A DNA stretch of 64,000 nt from CAYRYU01 sp964428355 (GTDB lineage Bacteria > Muiribacteriota > Ozemobacteria > Ozemobacterales > Ozemobacteraceae): NCBI GenBank assembly GCA_964428355.1, contig CAYRYU010000001.1:186001-250000 (forward strand). The letters run 5' to 3'. The notes beneath the pieces were generated by a model. The model had not been told where the DNA came from, did no database searches, and was given only the letters and a program-made list of their open reading frames with translations. Within the stretch, counting starts at the first letter, position 1. Every line of letters starts with the position of its first letter. This document shows positions 58,026 to 64,000 of the stretch, in pieces. A program made the translations under genes and the position numbers.

Positions 58026-58886
58026 ATGAAAGATTTTTACAAGGTTCTAGGTCTCCAGCCGACCGCTTCTGATTCCGAAATCAAACGGACCTTCAAGGAT
58101 CTCGCCAAAAGGCATCATCCGGACCGGAACAAAGGGAACCCGAAATCCGAAGAGAAGTTCAAGGAGATTTCCGAGGCTTACGAGGTCCTTGGAAACCCCG
58201 AATCCAGGAAAAAATACGATGAGGAACGGGAGCTCCTGAACCACCCGGGTTTTTCCTCCCGGGGATCCCCATTCTCCGGGTTCGGCAACGTAACCGGGGA
58301 CAACGCGGAGGACTTCTTCAGCCAGTTCGCAAAATCCCGTTTCCAAAAGGAACGGGGGGGATTCGGGGGATTACGGGATTTCGCGGATTTCTTTTCGGAA
58401 AACGTCATGCGGGATGAACCCCAGTCCGCAACCTTGCGGATCCCATTGAAAATCGCATGCGCGGGAGGAGACATCCAGGTATCCGGGCTTCCTGGAGAGC
58501 CCCAGAACATCAGCATTCCCGCTGGAACCGAGGACGGGGCGGTCTTTTCCGTGAACACCTCGCAAGGTCCCTTTCGTTTGCGGGTGGCCATCGAAGACTC
58601 CCCCCCTTTCAAAATCCGAGGGAAAGATATCGAGTTGACCATTTCCATCAATATTGCCCAAGCAGTCCTTGGGAGCAAGGTGAAAATCCAGGATCCCAGG
58701 GGTGACTCCATCATCCTTTCAGTGCCCCAGGGTTCCCAACACGGCAAAACCCTCAGGTTGAAAAACCTTGGCCTGGGGGGGGGAGCGCTTCTGGTGCGGG
58801 TTGAGATCCAGATACCCGAGAAGCTTTCCGAGCAGGAACGCGAGCTTTTCGTGCAATTTGCCAAGACCGTCGGCCTGAAGTTCTGA
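58026..58886 (+). CDS. DnaJ/Hsp40 co-chaperone without zinc finger (CbpA-like)
   Basis: 286 residues. J-domain (1-66) with HPD in KRHHPDRN, a Gly/Phe-rich linker (about 75-125: GFSSRGSPFSGFG), then the two C-terminal beta-sandwich domains (about 135-280; RIPLKIACAGG, VPQGSQHGKTLRLKNLGL). The cysteine-rich zinc domain is absent, as in CbpA (type B Hsp40). It stimulates DnaK ATPase and hands it unfolded protein. The window has no dnaK or grpE. It has its own promoter; the amidase gene starts 66 bases behind it. Confidence 0.92.
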   Translation: MKDFYKVLGLQPTASDSEIKRTFKDLAKRHHPDRNKGNPKSEEKFKEISEAYEVLGNPESRKKYDEERELLNHPGFSSRGSPFSGFGNVTGDNAEDFFSQFAKSRFQKERGGFGGLRDFADFFSENVMRDEPQSATLRIPLKIACAGGDIQVSGLPGEPQNISIPAGTEDGAVFSVNTSQGPFRLRVAIEDSPPFKIRGKDIELTISINIAQAVLGSKVKIQDPRGDSIILSVPQGSQHGKTLRLKNLGLGGGALLVRVEIQIPEKLSEQERELFVQFAKTVGLKF

Positions 58887-58952
58887 AGTCCGAGGCTCCC
58901 GGCACCTCACTTGTCCAGGCACCCACAGGCAATTTAGGCCGGAAGGAAGTTC

Positions 58953-60956
58953 ATGAAATCCCGAAACCGATATGGTAAAATTTCCCCCATGAAGAAACAA
59001 ATTCTTTTGATTTTCGTCCTCCTCGTCGGCGTAACGGTCTGTACGGCACAGGGGCCCGGAAATCCCACTACCCCCCCGGGAAAAGCGGGAAAATCCATGT
59101 CCCTCCCCGGAAGAATCCACCATTCCCCTCTTGCCGGCTTTTCGATCCTTCTCGATCCCGGCCACGGCGGCACCGACTCGGGTGCAGTCGGGCCAACCGG
59201 CCTGTACGAATCTGAGACCAACCTGAGGGTTGCGAAGTATCTGAAAATGTTGTTGGAATTCGATGGGGCGAAAGTTGAAATGACACGCAATTCCGACGTC
59301 GCTCTCACCCTTCAGGAAAGGGTCGACCTGGCAACCCAGCTGAAACCCGATCTTTTCGTCTCGATCCATCATAACGCTTCGGTCCGGAAGAATGTCTCGA
59401 ACCGCGGAGAAATTTACTTCAACGCCCTGGACGAGGGGATTCCGCTGCGCGTAGCCGAGGAGATCAGTTCGAGGATTCCCCAAAGCCGCGTCGGATCGGT
59501 TTCGGTCGTTCTTCCGGGCGGCTACTACGTCCTCAGGAACAATCCGGCTCCCGCAATATTGACGGAAGCGAGCTACATTTCGGTTCCCGAGATCGAGAAA
59601 ACCTTGAGGTGCGGGCGGGCCCTCACGGACGAGGCCCAGGTTTTCCGATCCGCAATCCGTGAGGCTCTGGCGAAAGCTCCTCTTAAGGTCCAGGTCTATG
59701 GAAAGAGCCCGATTTTCGTTAATACCCCGTATATGAACCTGCTTTTTTCCGCAGAAAAATCTATCTCGAAGCTCACGATCAAAACCGATCCCCCGATAAA
59801 GGCCGGGTTCAGTTTCGATCGGATGCCTTCTTTTGGCTTCCATTATTCCTTGTACAATACGGCACCCCTTCAATCAGGAGACTATTCTCTCAAGGTACAC
59901 TTCCATGGCCAGGATGGCAGCATTTCGCCGGCAATGAACATCCCCGTGAAAGTGGAGCTTCCGCTGAAGCAATGCGCCCTGGTTCCCGTAGCGCCCTATG
60001 TACCCAAAGGTTTCGCGGGGAGATTCCCCCTGGCCCTGGTTCTTAAAGATGACGAGGGGAGAGTCAATAAAAGGGCGGTCCCTCTGACAGCCGTGTTGGG
60101 TGGGAAAAGAATCGAATTCCTGACACGCAATGATGGGAAGGGGGTCTTCCACCTGGATCTTGACGGTTCAGAAGAAGGACCTTTCGAAATCACGGTGAAA
60201 AAGCAGGATGAGACAATCGCCAGGACTTATGTCCCCGTGAAAGTCCTGGAAAAGAACTTCGTCCTTGGCAGCGTCGTTTCCAGCCAGACAGGGGAAGGAA
60301 TAGAGAAGGCCCGTGTCCGCTATTCAGGAAAAAGCTCGACCCCGACGTTCCCCGGCGGGTTCTTTTTCCTCGAGTTCCCCCCGATCTTCGGTAACATCAG
60401 CCTGAAGATCCAACCCCCGCCGGGTTTTCCCGCCACCGATCTGGTCCTGAAAACCGGATTTGGACGGGTCATCCAACCCCGGATTTCCATCGCCCCGAAT
60501 GCTCCCACCCTTCTCGGAAAGGAAATCGGCCTCATGGCCCCCCGAAAGCTCGACCCCTGGGTCCGACCTTTGGTCAAGGAGATGATGAAGTGCGGAATCC
60601 GGATCCACAGGTTGGGCTTCCAACAGGATCCGAAGCCCGAAATCAAGGCGGTAAGGAAAGCCAACGAGATCAGGGCGCTCGACCTCCTCCTGAGTTTCAG
60701 GGAGGAAGATGTCAAGCAGTTTTCCATCCGCCACTACCATCGTTCTCCAAAAGGGAAGGCGGTTGCAGAAGCCCTGTCTTCAACCATCGGAAAGGCCCTG
60801 GGAACCATTCCCCCGATCTCCATGGGCGGCGATTATGAGCTTGGCAACACCAATGCGGTTGCGCTCGTTTTTTCCCTTCCCCGCCAGACTCCCCCCGAAG
60901 TTCCTGGGAAGCTGGCATCCAATCTGGTCGAAGGGCTGAAACAGGCATTGAAATGA
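58953..60956 (+). CDS. N-acetylmuramoyl-L-alanine amidase with long C-terminal extension
   Basis: 667 residues from ATG 58953 (AAGGA six bases upstream); a second ATG at 58989 would give a shorter signal peptide but has no ribosome site. Signal sequence KKQILLIFVLLVGVTVC. Amidase_3 domain (about 62-235): zinc ligands His 71 (DPGHGG), Glu 86 and His 139 (SIHHNAS) and catalytic Glu 205 (ILTEASYIS). The remaining 430 residues include Ig-like beta domains (about 250-420), a carboxypeptidase-regulatory-like domain (about 428-510) and a last alpha/beta domain of about 145 residues. That extension is unusual for amidases. It may direct the enzyme to the surface or to a partner. Confidence 0.88.
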   Translation: MKSRNRYGKISPMKKQILLIFVLLVGVTVCTAQGPGNPTTPPGKAGKSMSLPGRIHHSPLAGFSILLDPGHGGTDSGAVGPTGLYESETNLRVAKYLKMLLEFDGAKVEMTRNSDVALTLQERVDLATQLKPDLFVSIHHNASVRKNVSNRGEIYFNALDEGIPLRVAEEISSRIPQSRVGSVSVVLPGGYYVLRNNPAPAILTEASYISVPEIEKTLRCGRALTDEAQVFRSAIREALAKAPLKVQVYGKSPIFVNTPYMNLLFSAEKSISKLTIKTDPPIKAGFSFDRMPSFGFHYSLYNTAPLQSGDYSLKVHFHGQDGSISPAMNIPVKVELPLKQCALVPVAPYVPKGFAGRFPLALVLKDDEGRVNKRAVPLTAVLGGKRIEFLTRNDGKGVFHLDLDGSEEGPFEITVKKQDETIARTYVPVKVLEKNFVLGSVVSSQTGEGIEKARVRYSGKSSTPTFPGGFFFLEFPPIFGNISLKIQPPPGFPATDLVLKTGFGRVIQPRISIAPNAPTLLGKEIGLMAPRKLDPWVRPLVKEMMKCGIRIHRLGFQQDPKPEIKAVRKANEIRALDLLLSFREEDVKQFSIRHYHRSPKGKAVAEALSSTIGKALGTIPPISMGGDYELGNTNAVALVFSLPRQTPPEVPGKLASNLVEGLKQALK

Positions 60957-61033
60957 CCAGGTGATTCGTTTCTCTCATCACCCCTGGAATGCACGGGGGT
61001 ATGAAGCCCGCAAATCTGAAAACCCGAGGATTT

Positions 61034-62083
61034 ATGGAAAAGCAGACCAGACCTCACGAAACGCCCGAGGACCTTTACCATCGAGAAACCCATTGTCAAA
61101 GCTGCGGCCGCTTCGTTGGAACCTATGAGCGGTGCCCCTATTGCCAGGCGGCGACTCCCAAAAGGCTCTCTGTAAGGGTTTTCAAGATCCTTTCCGTCCT
61201 GACCTCCACAGTCGGGCTTTTGATGCTTCTTTTCTACGCCAGAACCATTCAAACCCCCATTGTCTCAATTGATTCCCTGGGTCCCCTGAGCAACTTCGCC
61301 CATGTCAGGATAGTCGGGACTGTCGACCGCAGCTTCGGGATCCACCCCGAATGGCAATCCCTGAGTTTCATCATTGCCCAGAAGGGCAAAAACGATGAGC
61401 CTGTTACCATCAGGATCTCGGCCTATTCGAAAGTGGCCGTTGGCATCAAGGATCTCAACCAGGTACCCAACGAGGGGGACCAGGTTTCGGTCGAGGGAAC
61501 CGTGAGATTCCAGAAGGAAGCGCCGAGTCTTCTGATCAACGCCCCAGAGCACATCAAGATCCTCACTCGGGCAAAAAAGGCGGAGGAGGAGACCATCGAG
61601 AGGGAACCCCAAGAAGTGACAAAGGATCTTGTGGGAAAGCAGGTCTCCGTGAAAGGGGTGATCGCCGAATCGATCGGATTTCCCAGGGGTTTCCTCATCC
61701 GGTTGGAAGACGGAAAGAAGGGGTTCCCCGTCTGGGTTCCCACCCGAATCTGGGAAGACATGAAGATCAAGGTGAATCCTGGTTTCGAAATCCGAGCTTC
61801 GGGCAAGGTCAAACCTTTCAAGGACGATATCGAGCTCGAGGTAACGAGTGCGGAGGCATTGTCCATCATCTCATCCTCGGTCCGCGACCTTCCAAAACCC
61901 CTTCCCGCTGAGGGCCGGGAAACGTCTGGAGATGGGGAAACCGGAGCGGGCGCTTCCCCCACCGCGGGGACCGAAATCAAGCCCCCTCCGCCCACCCCGG
62001 TGCCCTCAACTGCAGCTCCCGCCGCCTCCATGGCCGAAGCCATCTCCGGGACCTCAACGCCCATTCTGGAGAACGGAAAATGA
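61034..62083 (+). CDS. Zinc-ribbon membrane protein with OB-fold domains
   Basis: 349 residues from ATG 61034 (GAGG upstream); starts at 60989 or 61001 are possible. A cytoplasmic zinc ribbon (CQSC...CPYC, about residues 18-38), one transmembrane helix (about 50-70) and two beta-barrel domains of OB type (about 80-175 and 185-275; GDQVSVEGTVRF and GFEIRASGKVKPF are typical OB strands). A Thr/Pro-rich tail follows. Its stop overlaps the next start (ATGA), so it is coupled to the TctA-like gene. Unknown function; OB domains may bind nucleic acid or sugar outside the membrane. Confidence 0.65.
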   Translation: MEKQTRPHETPEDLYHRETHCQSCGRFVGTYERCPYCQAATPKRLSVRVFKILSVLTSTVGLLMLLFYARTIQTPIVSIDSLGPLSNFAHVRIVGTVDRSFGIHPEWQSLSFIIAQKGKNDEPVTIRISAYSKVAVGIKDLNQVPNEGDQVSVEGTVRFQKEAPSLLINAPEHIKILTRAKKAEEETIEREPQEVTKDLVGKQVSVKGVIAESIGFPRGFLIRLEDGKKGFPVWVPTRIWEDMKIKVNPGFEIRASGKVKPFKDDIELEVTSAEALSIISSSVRDLPKPLPAEGRETSGDGETGAGASPTAGTEIKPPPPTPVPSTAAPAASMAEAISGTSTPILENGK

Positions 62084-63426
62084 GCTTTCTCGATTTGTTG
62101 ATTCATCCCCAGAACCTGGATCTGGCCTATTTCACGATCCTGGGCGTCCTCTTTTCCTGCGGAATCTCGTTTCTTCCAGCGCTCCATATCTACAACGTTC
62201 TCGGGATCTTTCTTTTCCTGGTATTGAAATTCGGGGTAGCTTTGGCACCAATGCAGCTCGTTGCTTTGTGCACCGGGATGATCGTCGGATACTCGATCCT
62301 GAACACCGTTCCGGCAACCTATTTTGGCCCAGGAGATGAAAGCCTTTCCTACTACGTCCTTCCCAGCGCTCAATGGGTGGAAACCGGAAGGGGCTACGAA
62401 TCGGTCATCCTGACGGGTGTGGGAGCCCTCGGAGGACTCGTCCTTCTTGCGGTCTGCGCTCCCGTCTTCATGTGGATTATGCCAGGGTTGAAGACCATTA
62501 CCAGCCCCCACATGTTCTGGATCCTCGGGGCGGTAATCGCTTACATGATCCTCTCCGAGTGGCCCAAAGGGGTTTCCCAATCCCGCAACTGCTGGGCGAA
62601 CTTCTTCGAAGGTTGGGGGTTTCTTTCGGTAGGGATCGCCACCTTCTTCCTTTCCGGGCTTCTCGGGTTCATCGTGATGTCCCGAACGATGGTCCCGATC
62701 GATTTTGCCTTCCAAAGCATCACTCCGGTCTTCGTTGGTTTGTTCGCCCTTCCATGGCTGATAACGAACCTGATCAACGCGGGACGGATCCCACGCCAGC
62801 ATCCCGCCGAATCAATGGATCTTGATTGGGAGCTCTTCTTCAAGGGGACTTTCGGAGGCTTCCTGGGAGGCTTTTTCGCGGCATTCATCCCGATCGTAAC
62901 CGCCGGGGTCGGGGGTCTTCTTGCGGGCCATGCGACGGCGGCTCGGGACAGCCGGCAGTTCGTCATGTCATACGGGACATGCAAGACGGTCTACTACGTC
63001 GGATCGTTCCTGCTGTTCTTCCTGCCGGGGTTGAACCTGACCCGTGGCGGGCTTGCCTGGATCGTAACCCCCATGATCGCCACCCTGACCCTCAAGGACT
63101 ACTTCGTTTTCGTCGGAATGATGCTCCTGTCGGCAGGTTTCTCGTTCCTGCTCCTGATTCCTTTCACCAAGATCTGCATCTGGCTCGTCGAAACGATCGA
63201 TTACCACCTGGTTTCTCTGATCGCCCTTTTCTTCACCATCCCGATGGTGTTCTACTTCACCGGATGGGGCGGAATAGCCATCATGACGGTTGCTACGGGG
63301 ATCGGCCTCCTTCCAGTTCTTTTCCAGGCGCGCAGGATGAACCTGATGGGAGTCCTGCTTCTTCCGGTCTGCCTGAACATGGCGGGCTACGGAAACGACG
63401 TCCTGAGATTTCTGGGGTTGCTTTGA
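62080..63426 (+). CDS. TctA/DUF112-like integral membrane protein
   Basis: 448 residues with ten to twelve transmembrane segments. The first third (FSCGISFLPALHIYNVLG; LCTGMIVGYSILNTVPATYFGPGDE) and the later FQSITPVFVGLFALPWLI resemble the TctA-type permease, in particular the archaeal single-component form (DUF112). No periplasmic binding protein or TctB gene is nearby, so it probably is not a standard tricarboxylate transporter. Overlaps the OB-fold gene by four bases and lies one base from the next gene. Confidence 0.65.
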   Translation: MSFLDLLIHPQNLDLAYFTILGVLFSCGISFLPALHIYNVLGIFLFLVLKFGVALAPMQLVALCTGMIVGYSILNTVPATYFGPGDESLSYYVLPSAQWVETGRGYESVILTGVGALGGLVLLAVCAPVFMWIMPGLKTITSPHMFWILGAVIAYMILSEWPKGVSQSRNCWANFFEGWGFLSVGIATFFLSGLLGFIVMSRTMVPIDFAFQSITPVFVGLFALPWLITNLINAGRIPRQHPAESMDLDWELFFKGTFGGFLGGFFAAFIPIVTAGVGGLLAGHATAARDSRQFVMSYGTCKTVYYVGSFLLFFLPGLNLTRGGLAWIVTPMIATLTLKDYFVFVGMMLLSAGFSFLLLIPFTKICIWLVETIDYHLVSLIALFFTIPMVFYFTGWGGIAIMTVATGIGLLPVLFQARRMNLMGVLLLPVCLNMAGYGNDVLRFLGLL

Positions 63427-63427
63427 T

Positions 63428-64000
63428 ATGAAAGGCATAACACATTTCATTTCCGGCATTGCAGTTGCCACTTTTTTCCCGCAGGCTGTCCACATGTCCT
63501 CGCAGGAGCAGTCTTTCATTCTATGTCTGGGTGGAATCTTCGGAATCATGCCCGACACGCTTGATTTCAAGTTCGCCCGGTATTTCCACAAGTCCGAGTT
63601 CGAGGTCTGGCCGGATCCGAACCGCCTCGATGCCCACCAGATCGCCTCCACCGTCGCCGCCTCGATAGAGAAGGCGAACCGCGACGGCACCTCGACCGTG
63701 CAGCTGCACACCATGCAGTTGGGTGCAAACCTCTGGCGAAGCTACACGTTGTGGTTCGACTCAAAGACTTCGGAAGTGGTCGTGGAAATGGGGCCCTTGG
63801 TAGATACCGGGCAGGTTCCCTTCGTCGGAACGGAACCGAAAGAGAACGCCGTTGCCCGGGTCAAGGTCAGTTGCAAGTTCTTCCAGGAGTTCGACAAGAA
63901 ATCGAACATCGCGATCATGAGCGGGCCCTGTTTCGAATTCGTAAAAAGGGATGAGGGTCGGGTCGAGATCGTGTTCCTCCCCTGGCACAGAACCTGGAGC
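63428..64000 (+). CDS. YdjM/DUF457-like membrane hydrolase, partial (runs off right edge)
   Basis: 191 codons from ATG 63428 without stop. The beginning (MKGITHFISGIAVATF, then GGIFGIMPDTLDFKF) carries the first half of the YdjM/DUF457 motif: TH near the start and PDxxDF. The second half, HRxxTHS, appears to begin at the edge as WHRTWS. Between them lies an unusual insert of about 140 residues with beta character (DTGQVPFVGTEPKENAVARVKV). The 3' end is missing, so the assignment stays tentative. Follows the TctA-like gene after one base. Confidence 0.6.
   Translation, partial: MKGITHFISGIAVATFFPQAVHMSSQEQSFILCLGGIFGIMPDTLDFKFARYFHKSEFEVWPDPNRLDAHQIASTVAASIEKANRDGTSTVQLHTMQLGANLWRSYTLWFDSKTSEVVVEMGPLVDTGQVPFVGTEPKENAVARVKVSCKFFQEFDKKSNIAIMSGPCFEFVKRDEGRVEIVFLPWHRTWS

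Noticed and set aside
61423..62802. 459-codon minus-strand frame across two membrane protein genes
   Set aside because: It spans the ATGA junction of two well-formed plus-strand genes and has a composition without domains.
1..64000. tRNA genes, prophage or insertion sequences
   Set aside because: No T-loop-like GGTTCRAATCC block, transposase, integrase or flanking inverted repeats were seen; a tRNA could still be missed by eye.

Overview
The window is a stretch of bacterial chromosome, G+C-rich by eye (mostly high fifties percent), densely coded on both strands, with 52 genes or candidate genes and no rRNA, tRNA, insertion sequence, phage or CRISPR array that I can see. It is a scaffold from a draft or metagenome assembly: three runs of exactly 100 N interrupt it. 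Signal peptides, a lipoprotein, lipopolysaccharide-type glycosyltransferases, two AMIN/LysM-type or plain murein amidases and an RseC-like protein point to a diderm (Gram-negative-type) bacterium. A complete Rnf complex and a B12-dependent class II ribonucleotide reductase suggest an anaerobic or facultatively fermentative life. The mixture (C11 clostripain-like lipoproteins, Gld-type ABC genes with a DUF4340 protein, paired secreted metalloproteases) reminds me of uncultured lineages such as Riflebacteria/Ozemobacteria, but that is a guess and not shown by the sequence.

Layout. 1-12.4 kb: mainly secreted or membrane proteins without known function: a partial glycine-zipper protein, a possible PilN/PilO-like protein, a C11 peptidase lipoprotein, an 850-residue glycine-zipper/coiled-coil protein, a secreted anthrax-lethal-factor-like zincin and a secreted protein carrying a DnaJ-type zinc finger. 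12.4-16.5 kb (minus): aminotransferase (broken by a gap), SRAP/HMCES protein, GIDE-like membrane protein, serS and a membrane protein, in one run. 16.7-21.5 kb (minus): a Gld-type ABC exporter operon ending in a DUF4340 protein and a strong terminator. 21.6-24.6 kb: nucleotidyltransferase, then two overlapping glycosyltransferases. 24.65-32.4 kb (plus): a good sigma-70-type promoter heads GAF/degenerate-GGDEF, metG, tatD, aroB and nrdJ. 32.5-36 kb: a large secreted metallo-beta-lactamase/FN3/glutaminase-like protein and a secreted unknown. 36.2-41.1 kb (minus): chemoreceptor, AMIN-amidase-LysM enzyme, aat.

41.3-47.4 kb (plus): rnfCDGEAB followed by plsY. 48.2-49.7 kb (plus): a PfpI-ferritin fusion and an RseC-like redox membrane protein, which fit an Rnf/redox-stress context. 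49.75-50.29 kb has no established gene but contains a self-contained promoter, a short ORF and a hairpin terminator. 50.9-53.6 kb: radical SAM B12 protein, FmdB zinc ribbon, YgjP-type metalloprotein, whose stop codon abuts an 18-bp tandem repeat array with GATC every 9 bp. 53.9-57.8 kb (minus): two paralogous secreted HExxH metalloproteases. 58.0-64 kb (plus): CbpA-like J-protein, a second amidase, and a run made of an OB-fold membrane protein, a TctA-like membrane protein and a partial YdjM/DUF457-like protein at the right edge.
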